Shown one piece after another: positions 49,465 to 58,714 of a DNA stretch of 64,000 nucleotides. The position numbers were made by a program, and so were the translations under genes. Numbering within the stretch: the stretch's first letter is position 1; each line of letters starts with the position of its first letter. The notes below the pieces were generated by a model, which saw only the letters and a list, made by a program, of their open reading frames with translations, made no database searches and was not told the origin of the DNA. The stretch is from Superficieibacter electus (GTDB taxonomy: Bacteria > Pseudomonadota > Gammaproteobacteria > Enterobacterales > Enterobacteriaceae), in the NCBI RefSeq assembly GCF_002915575.1, contig NZ_PQGD01000001.1:1-64000 (forward strand), written 5' to 3'.

Positions 49465-49564
49465 CCTACCCTCCGGGGCCATATGACATAACACTATTGT
49501 TAAAGTCCCGGGCCTGGCAGAACAAATAATAAAAACCAGCAACTTATGCTTTTTTGTTATATGT

Positions 49565-50482
49565 CTAGCTAACGAGCAACAATTCGCGATTTTCCAGCGC
49601 CGGCCGGGTGACCAGCGACATCAGAATTTCCCTGACCGCCTGTGCCTGTGGCGATAAAGCGCCACGTGCAGAGACATTAAGCGAAAGCGGCAGACTCATT
49701 GACGGGGTAGAAATTCGCGCCATCCAGCCGTTAGCCGCCCCGGAAAGAGAACGCGCAGCCGATTCCGGAAGCACAGTCACCCCCATTCCGCTGGCTATCG
49801 CGGCAGTCAGGGTGGTGATAGAATCAATCTCGCCAACGATTTTTGCTGTCAGACGACGCAGCGAAAACGCTTCATCCACCCGCAGACGTACCGCACTGTA
49901 GTCGCGCGGCAAAAACAGATTCATTTCCGCTACCGCAGCGAGATCGACACTTTGCCCTGGGCAGTCGCGCGTCCCGACAAGATACAGATCTTCTTTCAGC
50001 AACGGCTGGCTGGTAATGCCCGCAACCGGCGAACGCTCATACAGCACTGCCATATCAAGCTGACCGCTCAATAATTTATCATTCAGTACCGACCCGCTAT
50101 TCTCATGCAAATACACCTGTACGTCCGGCAGCTCAGCGCGTACCGCCTGTAACAACGGCATGGTAACGGAAGAGGCTGCTGTTCCGGGTGCCAGGCCAAT
50201 CGATACCTGTCCGCGCAGCGTTTGCCCGACATTATTGACCGCCAGTTGCGCCTGCTCACACTGGCGCAGGATGGTACGGGCGTGAGCATAGAGAATTTTT
50301 CCCGCTTCGGTCGGCGTCACGCCGCGTTTGGTGCGGATCAATAACTGTTGATTCAGTTCCCCTTCCAGGGTGGCAACCTGCTGACTCAGCGCGGGCTGCG
50401 CAATATGCAGCACTTCCGCCGCCTGCGTCAGACTGCCAATATCGACGATTTTTACGAAATACTTCAGCCGTCTTAAGTTCAT
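49565..50482 (-). CDS. nac: Nitrogen assimilation control protein Nac
   Basis: LysR-type regulator made under nitrogen limitation; it activates sigma-70 genes for poor nitrogen sources and represses gdhA. From ATG 50482 (MNLRRLKYFVKIVDIGSLTQ) it has 305 residues, the same as E. coli and Klebsiella Nac. Helix-turn-helix LTQAAEVLHIAQPALSQQVA. An upstream in-frame start was rejected because similarity begins at MNLRRLKYF. A sigma-54 promoter and an NtrC site are visible upstream. Confidence 0.96.
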   Translation of the reverse strand: MNLRRLKYFVKIVDIGSLTQAAEVLHIAQPALSQQVATLEGELNQQLLIRTKRGVTPTEAGKILYAHARTILRQCEQAQLAVNNVGQTLRGQVSIGLAPGTAASSVTMPLLQAVRAELPDVQVYLHENSGSVLNDKLLSGQLDMAVLYERSPVAGITSQPLLKEDLYLVGTRDCPGQSVDLAAVAEMNLFLPRDYSAVRLRVDEAFSLRRLTAKIVGEIDSITTLTAAIASGMGVTVLPESAARSLSGAANGWMARISTPSMSLPLSLNVSARGALSPQAQAVREILMSLVTRPALENRELLLVS

Positions 50483-50539
50483 TTTGCCTCCGGTCAGGAA
50501 CGCCAGTATCACTGCTGGCAATAGTCTTACCGGGACTAC

Positions 50540-50555
50540 TGCAAAATAGTTGCCA
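50540..50555 (-). promoter_or_regulatory. Sigma-54 promoter of nac
   Basis: On the minus strand TGGCAACTATTTTGCA has the -24 GG and -12 GC elements with the required 10-base spacing (consensus TGGCAC-N5-TTGCA). It is 58 bases before the nac start. Known nac promoters in E. coli and Klebsiella are sigma-54 dependent. Confidence 0.88.
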
Positions 50556-50673
50556 GTTTTTTTAAATGTATTTTTCTGGATGCTAAGCGGCTGGATAATA
50601 AGACATTCTGATTTAAAACGGTGTTTTCATCATCCAGTCAGTGGAAATGGCTATGCCCCATAAAGGGGTAGAT

Positions 50674-50690
50674 TGCACCAGCGAAGTGCG
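50674..50690. promoter_or_regulatory. NtrC binding site upstream of nac
   Basis: TGCACCAGCGAAGTGCG fits the NtrC dyad TGCACC-N5-GGTGCA in both half sites with two mismatches. It is about 120-135 bases upstream of the sigma-54 promoter, a normal enhancer distance. Confidence 0.75.
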
Positions 50691-50817
50691 TCAGACGTTT
50701 TGTAAGCGGCGCGAAAGACGACAGATTGTTGATTTTGCCAGCAGTTGAACGTTGCGCCTGCATCCTTCCTTTGACAAGGTGAAAAACCATCGCTACTATT
50801 CGCCCCGTTCACACGAT

Positions 50818-50893
50818 TCCTCTGTAGTTCAGTCGGTAGAACGGCGGACTGTTAATCCGTATGTCACTGGTTCGAGTCCAGTCAGAGGAGCCA
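50818..50893 (+). tRNA. asnV: tRNA-Asn (GTT), copy 2 (asnV position)
   Basis: Identical in sequence to the copy at 27463. A promoter TTGACA (50771) with TACTAT at about 50795 and a GC-rich discriminator precedes it; a terminator follows. It is divergent from nac, as asnV is in E. coli. Confidence 0.95.
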
Positions 50894-50902
50894 GATTTAA
50901 AG

Positions 50903-50934
50903 AAGCCCGCTTTTTAGCGGGCTTTTTGCTTTTC
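50903..50934 (+). terminator. Terminator of tRNA-Asn copy 2
   Basis: Stem AAGCCCGC / GCGGGCTT with loop TTTTTA, followed by TTTGCTTTT. The same hairpin occurs after tRNA-Asn copy 3 at 60561. Confidence 0.9.
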
Positions 50935-51024
50935 TGCCCCGCCAAAAAATCCCATACTTAACCCTCCGCATCTTTTAATGGACAGGCACGTTTGTGCGCC
51001 GTGTTAACCGAAGGAGCCGTCACC

Positions 51025-51759
51025 TTGAAATCACGTCTTCTGCTCTCCATCGCCATAGCGTCTTTCCCCCTTTGCGCGCTTGCCAGCGACTGCACGCTCA
51101 GCGATCCAGCGCTCACCGTTCAAAGCTATAAGGTGAATCCATCGCAGGAACGCATTGTTATGTACTGGAAAAAAACCGACGGTACTGCCTGGGGTTCACT
51201 GCAAAATCTGCTGGCAGACATCAATACCGACGGGCGAGTAAAGATGGTGATGAACGGCGGAATTTATGCCAAATCTTACGTGCCACTGGGGCTGTATATT
51301 GAACAAGGAAAGCGTTTAGCTTCGTTAAACCGTGCCTCCGGCGGCGGGAACTTTTTTATTCGCCCCGGCGGGGTGTTTTATGTAAAGGGTCAGCAGGCCG
51401 GGATCGTCAGTCTTGATAAATTTAAAACGTCGAGAGGGATGGATTACGCGGTGCAATCTGGGCCACTGATGATCGAGAACGGGATTATCAATCGACGGCT
51501 ACTTCCCTCTGCCAGCTCGCGTAAAATTCGCAATGCGGTGGGCATTACGGCACAAGGTCAGGCGGTGTTTATGTTGAGTGACCGCGAAACTAACTTCTAT
51601 GATTTCGCCTGCTACGCCCGCATAAAACTCAATGTACGCAATATGCTTTATCTCGACGGCACCATTTCCCGGATGTACCAAAAGGGCAACGGCGTGCCAT
51701 GGCAGTATCATCCTTTTGTTACCATGATCGCCGTGGAATCCCGCCATCCCGATCAATAG
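51025..51759 (+). CDS. Secreted phosphodiester glycosidase-family protein (YigE-like)
   Basis: NAGPA/phosphodiester glycosidase domain protein of 244 residues. I chose the TTG at 51025 because AAGGAG stands eight bases before it and the signal peptide LKSRLLLSIAIASFPLCALA starts right there; the ORF opens at a GTG at 50992 without a site. Conserved features are MVMNGGIYAKSYVPLGLYIE, FFIRPGGVFYV, AVQSGPLMIENG and the MLYLDGTISRMY strand. Likely periplasmic. The substrate in bacteria is unknown. It occupies the place where E. coli has erfK. Confidence 0.82.
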   Translation: MKSRLLLSIAIASFPLCALASDCTLSDPALTVQSYKVNPSQERIVMYWKKTDGTAWGSLQNLLADINTDGRVKMVMNGGIYAKSYVPLGLYIEQGKRLASLNRASGGGNFFIRPGGVFYVKGQQAGIVSLDKFKTSRGMDYAVQSGPLMIENGIINRRLLPSASSRKIRNAVGITAQGQAVFMLSDRETNFYDFACYARIKLNVRNMLYLDGTISRMYQKGNGVPWQYHPFVTMIAVESRHPDQ

Positions 51760-51856
51760 CGTCTTATTACCTTCGGTTTTATCTGCTGGCTTTCGTTTCA
51801 CATTCCTGTGACATACTATCGGGTATATTCAGTTTATCTGACACAAGGAGCGAATG

Positions 51857-53311
51857 ATGAACAATACGGGTACCGGTCTTAACCCGGAACAGGCGCTGGA
51901 TCGGCTGGAAGCGCTTTATGAACAGTCGGTTAGCGCTTTGCGGGACGCCATCAGCCGTTATGTCGCCGACGGCACATTGCCCGACAGCAAGACCCGCGCC
52001 GATGGACTGTTTGTCTATCCGCAAATTTCGGTCACCTGGGATGGAAACGCGCACAAGGCGCAAAAGACCCGTGCTTATGGTCGTTTTACCCACGCGGGCT
52101 GCTATACTACAACGGTCACCCGCCCCGCTCTGTTCCGCAGTTATCTCGCCGAGCAACTCACGCTACTTTATGAGGATTATGATGCCGACATTACCGTTAG
52201 CCTGTCGCAGCATGAAATTCCTTTTCCGTATGTGATTGATGGTTCCGAAATCACTCTTGATCGCTCCATGAGTGCCGGACTGACCCGCTATTTCCCGACT
52301 ACCGAGCTGGCACAAATTGGTGATGAAACGGCGGATGGGCTGTTTCACCCGACGGAGTTTTACCCGCTGTCACACTTCGACGCCCGCCGCGTTGATTTTT
52401 CCCTCGCCCGCCTGCGCCACTACACCGGCACGCCGGTCGAGCATTTTCAACCATTTGTGTTGTTCACCAACTACACCCGTTACGTAGATGAGTTTGTGCG
52501 TTGGGGATGCAGTCAGATCCTCGATCCTGACAGTCCGTATATTGCCCTCTCGTGTGCGGGCGGGATCTGGATCACCGCTGAAACCGAAGCGCCGGAGGCG
52601 GCGATTTCCGACCTGGCATGGAAGAAACATCAGATGCCTGCCTGGCATTTGATCACCGCCGACGGTCAGGGGATCACGCTGGTGAATATTGGCGTCGGGC
52701 CGTCAAATGCCAAAACCATTTGCGATCATCTTGCCGTCCTGCGCCCGGACGTCTGGCTGATGATTGGTCACTGTGGTGGCCTGCGTGAAAGCCAGTCGAT
52801 TGGCGATTACGTGCTGGCTCATGCCTATCTGCGCGACGATCACGTGCTGGATGCGGTACTGCCGCCGGACATCCCGATCCCCAGTATCGCCGAAGTGCAG
52901 CGTGCGCTGTATGACGCCACCAAGCAAGTCAGCGGTATGCCCGGTGAAGAGGTTAAACAGCGACTGCGCACCGGCACGGTAGTGACCACCGATGACCGAA
53001 ACTGGGAGCTACGTTACTCTGCGTCAGCCCTGCGTTTTAACCTCAGCCGTGCGGTGGCGATTGATATGGAAAGCGCTACCATTGCCGCGCAAGGGTATCG
53101 ATTCCGCGTACCTTACGGCACGTTGCTGTGCGTCTCCGATAAACCTCTGCACGGCGAAATCAAGCTGCCGGGCCAGGCCAACCGTTTTTATGAAGGGGCG
53201 ATTTCTGAGCACTTGCAGATAGGCATCCGCGCCATTGATTTGCTCCGCGCTGAGGGTGAACGCCTGCATTCGCGCAAGTTGCGTACATTCAACGAACCGC
53301 CATTCCGCTAA
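51857..53311 (+). CDS. amn: AMP nucleosidase
   Basis: Splits AMP into adenine and ribose 5-phosphate, controlling AMP levels; induced by phosphate starvation in E. coli. 484 residues from the second of two tandem ATGs, as in E. coli, with near-identical blocks such as DGSEITLDRSMSAGLTRYFP, NIGVGPSNAKTICDHLAVLR and the C-terminal nucleoside phosphorylase-like domain (AVAIDMESATIAAQGYRFR). AAGGAG upstream. An 18-base gap to the next gene suggests co-transcription. Confidence 0.96.
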   Translation: MNNTGTGLNPEQALDRLEALYEQSVSALRDAISRYVADGTLPDSKTRADGLFVYPQISVTWDGNAHKAQKTRAYGRFTHAGCYTTTVTRPALFRSYLAEQLTLLYEDYDADITVSLSQHEIPFPYVIDGSEITLDRSMSAGLTRYFPTTELAQIGDETADGLFHPTEFYPLSHFDARRVDFSLARLRHYTGTPVEHFQPFVLFTNYTRYVDEFVRWGCSQILDPDSPYIALSCAGGIWITAETEAPEAAISDLAWKKHQMPAWHLITADGQGITLVNIGVGPSNAKTICDHLAVLRPDVWLMIGHCGGLRESQSIGDYVLAHAYLRDDHVLDAVLPPDIPIPSIAEVQRALYDATKQVSGMPGEEVKQRLRTGTVVTTDDRNWELRYSASALRFNLSRAVAIDMESATIAAQGYRFRVPYGTLLCVSDKPLHGEIKLPGQANRFYEGAISEHLQIGIRAIDLLRAEGERLHSRKLRTFNEPPFR

Positions 53312-53329
53312 TCGCAATAAGGACTCTTT

Positions 53330-55102
53330 ATGGACAATGCTCTTTCAGCACTCCGCGACCTGCTTATTACGCAGTCGCTGGACGGTATTATTGTCCCTCG
53401 TGCGGACGCCCACCAAAGCGAAGACTGTGCACCGCACGATGATAAACTGGCGTGGCTGACCGGCTTTACCGGTTCTGCCGGGCTGGCGCTGGTACTGCGC
53501 GACCGTGCTCTGCTGTTTGTCGACGGGCGTTATCAGGTACAAGCACGTAATGAGGTAGATCTTAGCGCCTGGGAAATCCATCATCTGCATAATGAACCGC
53601 TTGCACAGTGGCTGGCCCAGGAACTTGCTGCAGATAGCCGTATTGCATTTGAGCCAATGTTGATCGTTAACAGCCAATTTGAGGCACTCGACGCCACGCA
53701 CTGCGAGCTGGTCCCCCTGCCGTATGACCCGTTCGATACAATCTGGACGTCGCGCCCGGCCCCACCGGATGGACTTATCCGCCTCATGCCCGATGATATT
53801 GCGGGTGAACGCAGCGAAGTGAAACGCCAGCGGGTTGCCGCTCTGCTGCGCGAACAAGCGGTGGATTATCTCGTCATTACCCAGCCGGATAATATTGCCT
53901 GGCTGCTGAATGTGCGCGGTGCGGACGTGGCGATGAGTCCGGTACCACTTTCTTTTGCGCTGTTAAGCCAATCCGGTGAGGTGGAGTGGTTTGTGGCGGC
54001 AGGCAAAACGGCCGCGCTGCCGGAGGCGCTTCTCAGCTCGCTGACGCGCTCAGCACCGCAAGCATTGCTTCCTCGTCTCCAGCAGCTTGCAGCGGGTAAG
54101 CGTATTCAGCTTGATGCGGATAACGCACCGGTTGCGCTGCGTTTCGCGGTTGAACAGTCGGGCGGCGCTATCGCCTGGCAGGCCGATCCGGTGACGTTAA
54201 TGAAAGCCAACAAAAATCCAACTGAGCTGGAAGGCTATCGACAATGTCATCGTTATGATGGTGCGGCATGGGTTAACTTTCTGGCCTGGCTGGCGCATGA
54301 GGTCTCTGCCCGTGAAGCCGCTCACCATCCCCTTACGGAACTGGAAGCTCAGGAGAAACAGCTGGCCTTTCGTCAGCAGCAACCGGGATTTATTGAGCAG
54401 AGCTTCAGCACCATCTCAGCCGCAGGCAGCAACGCTGCGATGTGTCATTATCATGCCAGTGAGAAAACCAACGCGGCCATCACTGGCGCTAATTTTTATC
54501 TCAATGACTCTGGCGGGCAGTACGCGAACGGCACGACGGACGCGACCCGTACACTGGCGTTCGGCACGCTCGATCCCCAGCGTCGCCTGCACTATACCGC
54601 CGTACTAAAAGGCTTTCTGGCGCTAATCACCCTGCAATTTCCTGCCGGAACCCAGGGACACCAGATTGACGCCTTCGCGCGACGTCCGCTGTGGGAGTTG
54701 GGTCTGGATTATGATCACGGTACTGGCCACGGTGTTGGGCATCAGTTGCTGATCCATGAGCAGCCGCACCGCATGGCAAAGAAAGCTAACCCATGGCCGC
54801 TGGTCGCCGGCAATATCATCACCATCGAACCGGGGCTGTATCTGGAAGATCGCTACGGTATCCGCATCGAAAACCAGGTTGAAGTGGTGGAAAGCCAACC
54901 GGGATTTTGCCGTTTTTCCTCCCTGACGCTGATCCCGATTGATTTGAGTCAGGTTGAACTGGCCATGCTGAGCGAACAGGAAAAACAGTGGCTTGACGAC
55001 TATCACCAGCGGGTGCGGGAAGCCCTTTCACCGCTGGTTGACAGTGATGCCCGCCCCTGGCTGTTTGCAGCCACTGCGCCTCTGCGCGTGCTGGCGGGGT
55101 AA
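53330..55102 (+). CDS. Xaa-Pro aminopeptidase (M24B, XPNPEP1-like)
   Basis: Cytosolic aminopeptidase P of 590 residues with two creatinase N-like domains (about 1-300) and a C-terminal pita-bread M24 domain. Metal ligands are visible: the Asp pair in NDSGGQYANGTTDATRTL, His in HGTGHGVGHQLLIHEQP, Glu in ITIEPGLYLEDR and Glu in GIRIENQVEVVES. It is the long three-domain type found in eukaryotes and some bacteria, not the 440-residue PepP. Removes the first residue in front of proline. Terminator follows directly. Confidence 0.92.
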   Translation: MDNALSALRDLLITQSLDGIIVPRADAHQSEDCAPHDDKLAWLTGFTGSAGLALVLRDRALLFVDGRYQVQARNEVDLSAWEIHHLHNEPLAQWLAQELAADSRIAFEPMLIVNSQFEALDATHCELVPLPYDPFDTIWTSRPAPPDGLIRLMPDDIAGERSEVKRQRVAALLREQAVDYLVITQPDNIAWLLNVRGADVAMSPVPLSFALLSQSGEVEWFVAAGKTAALPEALLSSLTRSAPQALLPRLQQLAAGKRIQLDADNAPVALRFAVEQSGGAIAWQADPVTLMKANKNPTELEGYRQCHRYDGAAWVNFLAWLAHEVSAREAAHHPLTELEAQEKQLAFRQQQPGFIEQSFSTISAAGSNAAMCHYHASEKTNAAITGANFYLNDSGGQYANGTTDATRTLAFGTLDPQRRLHYTAVLKGFLALITLQFPAGTQGHQIDAFARRPLWELGLDYDHGTGHGVGHQLLIHEQPHRMAKKANPWPLVAGNIITIEPGLYLEDRYGIRIENQVEVVESQPGFCRFSSLTLIPIDLSQVELAMLSEQEKQWLDDYHQRVREALSPLVDSDARPWLFAATAPLRVLAG

Positions 55103-55108
55103 AACGCT

Positions 55109-55131
55109 AAAGCCCGCGTCTCGCGGGCTTT
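55109..55131. terminator. Bidirectional terminator between pepP-type gene and MFS gene
   Basis: A stem AAAGCCCGCG-TCT-CGCGGGCTTT lies between two convergent stops (55102 and 55137). A nearly identical hairpin ends the deoR-type gene at 59484. Confidence 0.85.
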
Positions 55132-55136
55132 ACTGG

Positions 55137-56552
55137 CTATTCGTGGGTAGTACTTTTCATCGCTATTGCGCCAGCGTATTTCTGTTTGAAATACAGCTCC
55201 ACCTCTTCGAGGCTTTTGCCTTTCGTTTCCGGAACGAAGAAACTGAAGAGCGTAAACGCCACGCATATTATTGAAAACAGCCAGAACGTGGCGGAAGCCC
55301 CCATCCCGTTCAGCATCGGCAGTGACAACAATGCAATCACCAGGTTAGTCGCAAAAATAATAAATATCGACAGACTGGTCACTTTCGCCCTTGCCCTGAG
55401 CGGAGAGATCTCCGAGATCATCAGAAATCCCAACATCCCCGGACTTACCGCATACATCACGATATAAAAGACCAGCGACCCTAAAGCCAGCCAGTTACTA
55501 CCGGGAAAAACCGGTACCGAAAAGAGGACCGCCAGGATAACAAGACTGATGGTCAATCCGACGGCCCCCAAAATCAGTAATGGTCGCCGTCCGACACGGT
55601 CAACAATCAGCATCCCCACGACAGTAAAAGCGACGTTGGTGATACCAAGCCCGACGGTACCAATCCATGATGCGGAAGAGGTAAATCCACTGGACTGTAA
55701 AATCTGTGGTGCAAAGTAAATCACCAGGTTAATACCACAGGCATTGGAAAAGAACGCCACCAGCACGCCAATCACGATCATTGGCCGCACATGCCCACGA
55801 AAAAGATCGCGCCAGCGCATGTTATCCTGCTCAATAGCGTTCAGGCGTTCTGTTTCTTTAATTTCAGCATCAACATGCTGATGGCCCCGCAGCCTGATTA
55901 ACGTACGCCTGGCCAAATCGTGCCGATTTACAGCGATAAGCCAGCGGGGAGATTCCGTCACAAAAATCACGCCGGCCGCCAGTAGCACACCGAAAATTCC
56001 GGCTATTCCTACAGGCAAACGCCATTCCCCATGACTTTCAGCCATCGTATTAACGCCATAGGCCATTACGATACCAACCGTGATCATTAACTGAAATGAC
56101 GTGACCAGCACCCCGCGAATTCTGGCTGGCGATAATTCGGCAATGTATACCGGCACCAGGACTGAAGACGCACCTACGCCGATCCCCTGGAGAATTCGCG
56201 CCAGGGTTAGTATTTCGATGTGATGACTAAATCCTGAAATTGCTGCGCCGAAAGTAAAACAAAGCCCGGCGATGAACAAATTCACTTTGCGTCCATATTT
56301 GTCAGCAAGCGGCCCTGCTGCCAACGCCCCGATCATCGCCCCTAATAATGACATACTGACGATAACGCCCTGCACCAAATCGTTAATCTGGAATTCTTTC
56401 CCAATAAAGACAATAGCTCCGCCAATAATCCCGGTATCATAGCCGAATATAATACCACCAACGGAAGAGATCAGAATAGAAAGAATAATAAAAACGGTAA
56501 TTTTTACGGTTGCAGGTTTACCCTGCCCGTTTCTGTGCTCTGCATTCACCAT
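55137..56552 (-). CDS. MFS sugar porter (GalP/XylE-like)
   Basis: Sugar:proton symporter of 471 residues with 12 spans. Sugar-porter signatures: GYDTGIIGGA after span 1, DKYGRK between spans 2 and 3, ARILQGIGVGASSVLVPVYI, TESPRWL before the central loop, DRVGRR in the second half, and PETKGKSLEEVE at the end. Transcribed with the ROK and SIS genes (30-base gap), so it should import the sugar or amino-sugar adduct they process. Confidence 0.9.
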   Translation of the reverse strand: MVNAEHRNGQGKPATVKITVFIILSILISSVGGIIFGYDTGIIGGAIVFIGKEFQINDLVQGVIVSMSLLGAMIGALAAGPLADKYGRKVNLFIAGLCFTFGAAISGFSHHIEILTLARILQGIGVGASSVLVPVYIAELSPARIRGVLVTSFQLMITVGIVMAYGVNTMAESHGEWRLPVGIAGIFGVLLAAGVIFVTESPRWLIAVNRHDLARRTLIRLRGHQHVDAEIKETERLNAIEQDNMRWRDLFRGHVRPMIVIGVLVAFFSNACGINLVIYFAPQILQSSGFTSSASWIGTVGLGITNVAFTVVGMLIVDRVGRRPLLILGAVGLTISLVILAVLFSVPVFPGSNWLALGSLVFYIVMYAVSPGMLGFLMISEISPLRARAKVTSLSIFIIFATNLVIALLSLPMLNGMGASATFWLFSIICVAFTLFSFFVPETKGKSLEEVELYFKQKYAGAIAMKSTTHE

Positions 56553-56581
56553 TATATTAACCTGCCGTTAAAATATTATCG

Positions 56582-57502
56582 TTAATTTAACTCTGGAATT
56601 ACCGTAGCCCCCAGAGCACCAGCAATATCGCCTAATTCAGACGGTACAATCCGATTATTAATGGCATAAGCATCGGCGCGCATCAGCGATTCATTAAGGC
56701 CATTTTTAAATAGCGGATAATAATGAGCTGCACTGCCGCTAAGAATAGTCAGGTCAGGGCCATATAATGTCAGTAAGGTCACCAGACCACGACCAAGATA
56801 ATTACCATAGCGATGAAATAATGCAGCTACCTCCTCCCGCTCGGTTACCATCGTCTGATAAAAGCGTAAATCCTGCTTTTCGAAAGGCGTTTGAGGTAGC
56901 AGCGCCTCAAGATTTTGCTGTAACCAGCTCCTTGAGGCCAGCATTTCCCAGCAACCTCTGAGTCCGCAATAACAGATCGCAGGATTACCAGAGATGGGAA
57001 TATGACCCGCTTCCGGATGCTGGTTATCGCTGGTACGAAAAGGAATGCCCTCATTTAATAGCGCTACTCCAATTCCGGTTCCTAACGTTACCATCAGTAG
57101 CCGCTTACTGTTTTTACCTGCGCCAAAATGATATTCCCCGAGTACCGCAGCGACAGCATCGTTATCTATAGCGACGTCAACGCCGAGAATCTCCTTTAAT
57201 TCATCGGCAAGTGAGAAAAAAGAAAAACATTCCAGCGTGTCTTTATTTTTAATTATTCCCGACACCGTATCTACCGGGCCGCTGGCCCCAATTCCCAGGC
57301 TCACAAGCTCCATCCCTTGCGGGATGAGAGCGCGTACATGAAATGCCAGTAATTTTGCACGTTCGTTTTGATCAACACGACAAAACTCGGCTGTGGCAAG
57401 GGTTATTGAGTTAATGACTCCGCCCTTTCCGGTGATAATGATCCGGGTTCCGGTCCCGCCTAAATCAATACCCGCTCTTACCAGCGTTGATGAGCCTGTC
57501 AT
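56582..57502 (-). CDS. ROK-family sugar kinase
   Basis: ROK kinase of 306 residues from ATG 57502; longer in-frame starts fall in the SIS gene. The phosphate loop is GIDLGGTGTR, the second ATP motif LVTLGTGIGVALL, and the structural zinc site CYCGLRGCWE (CxCGxxGC) is complete, so it belongs to the kinases rather than repressors; there is no helix-turn-helix. It would phosphorylate a hexose or amino sugar. Overlaps the SIS gene by four bases. Confidence 0.88.
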   Translation of the reverse strand: MTGSSTLVRAGIDLGGTGTRIIITGKGGVINSITLATAEFCRVDQNERAKLLAFHVRALIPQGMELVSLGIGASGPVDTVSGIIKNKDTLECFSFFSLADELKEILGVDVAIDNDAVAAVLGEYHFGAGKNSKRLLMVTLGTGIGVALLNEGIPFRTSDNQHPEAGHIPISGNPAICYCGLRGCWEMLASRSWLQQNLEALLPQTPFEKQDLRFYQTMVTEREEVAALFHRYGNYLGRGLVTLLTLYGPDLTILSGSAAHYYPLFKNGLNESLMRADAYAINNRIVPSELGDIAGALGATVIPELN

Positions 57503-58512
57503 ATCGCCACCGTTATTTTTTGCCCGTAAAGAAACTGACCCGGAACAAAACCATTTTTCCTCGCGAACGCTACCGTCAAATGTTCGATATAAATAAACCC
57601 GCATAATAGCTGGCAAAGTTCATCGCCAGACGGCACGGCAAGTAGCGCAGAATCTGCATATGGGATTTCACCAATGGTGACGACATCCGTGCCATTCGCC
57701 AGCAGTTCCGCTGCCAGCCTTTCCAGCGTTTCATCCCCAGGTTTGCCGCAAAGAAAAGCCAGCATCCCTTTGCCAGAGGTTTCCATTGGCCCATGCCGAA
57801 ACTCACCGCCAATAAACCCTTCCGCGCTGACTTTAGACGCTTCTTTCGTAATCAATGCTGCGGTCATGGCATTTGCAGCAAATGCACCGGTACCAATCCA
57901 GGCAACGCGTGGGCGGGAATCGGAAAAAAGATGCCCGGCCAGCCTGGAGGCAAACGGGGTATCGTTTATCAGGCGACGGATTTCCGGAAGATTATTTTCC
58001 AGCGCCCGGCCAATAGCACTTTCATCTTCTGCCAGTAAAACGGCCAGCGTCCGCTGGCTGGCAATCAGTGTATTGAGGTAGCTTTTCGAACTAACTGTCG
58101 CTTCTTCACCGCTTTCCAGGGCAATCATGATATCGGCTTCTTGCGCCAGCACGCTCTGCCGATCGTTAGTCATGCCAATAAGCGTACGCGGACGTGTCCC
58201 TTTTTTAAGTAACGCCACAACCTCCCCGCTCATGCCCGATTGTGACGTCGCCCATAGTAGCGTGTTAGCAGTGATAAGTGACGGCATATCCAGTAAACGT
58301 CCGGCATCCACCCGCCAGACCGGATAACCTCTGGCAACCAGTGCGCGTTCCACCGGGATCAGCGCATAATCAGATGACCCCATCCCGGTCAGGATAATCC
58401 GGTCATAGCTTTCCAGCTGTACGGTAGCCAGATTTTCCGGTAACGGTGTATTCAGTTGCGCTGCGATCGCAGCTGGTTGCATTGCAATATCGTTCTCATA
58501 GGGAGTCAACAT
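57499..58512 (-). CDS. SIS-domain sugar-phosphate isomerase/deglycase (GlmS-C/AgaS/FrlB-like)
   Basis: Two SIS domains in 337 residues, similar to the isomerase half of GlmS and to AgaS/FrlB: ILTGMGSSDYALIPVERAL then LLWATSQSGMSGEVVALLKK and, in the second half, VSAEGFIGGEFRHGPMETSG with the conserved Glu/His pair. It lacks the glutaminase domain. Such enzymes deaminate or deglycate aminosugar phosphates or fructosamine phosphates. Several ATGs follow GAGGAA; I used the second. First gene of the SIS-ROK-MFS operon. Confidence 0.88.
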   Translation of the reverse strand: MLTPYENDIAMQPAAIAAQLNTPLPENLATVQLESYDRIILTGMGSSDYALIPVERALVARGYPVWRVDAGRLLDMPSLITANTLLWATSQSGMSGEVVALLKKGTRPRTLIGMTNDRQSVLAQEADIMIALESGEEATVSSKSYLNTLIASQRTLAVLLAEDESAIGRALENNLPEIRRLINDTPFASRLAGHLFSDSRPRVAWIGTGAFAANAMTAALITKEASKVSAEGFIGGEFRHGPMETSGKGMLAFLCGKPGDETLERLAAELLANGTDVVTIGEIPYADSALLAVPSGDELCQLLCGFIYIEHLTVAFARKNGFVPGQFLYGQKITVAI

Positions 58513-58552
58513 CATTTCCTCGATAGTTGTTGTGAAGATGCTTACACGATAT

Positions 58553-58570
58553 ATGCACGAATTCGTGCAT
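58553..58570. promoter_or_regulatory. 18-bp perfect palindrome, probable DeoR-type operator
   Basis: ATGCACGAATTCGTGCAT is a perfect palindrome 41 bases before the SIS operon, with a further half copy TGCACGAAT at 58576-58584. It lies in the shared control region of the operon and the divergent DeoR-type regulator, the expected place for that repressor's operator. Confidence 0.75.
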
Positions 58571-58714
58571 TCAATTGCACGAATCCGCTTATGTGATGAG
58601 TTCGACACTTTTTTTCGGCGCGTGAATTTAAGCGTTTGAAAGTTATGCGTTTATGATTTTTTCTGTTTTAAAGCATGGTACTATCAGCCGGAGTGAAGGA
58701 TGAGGAGGCGAAAT

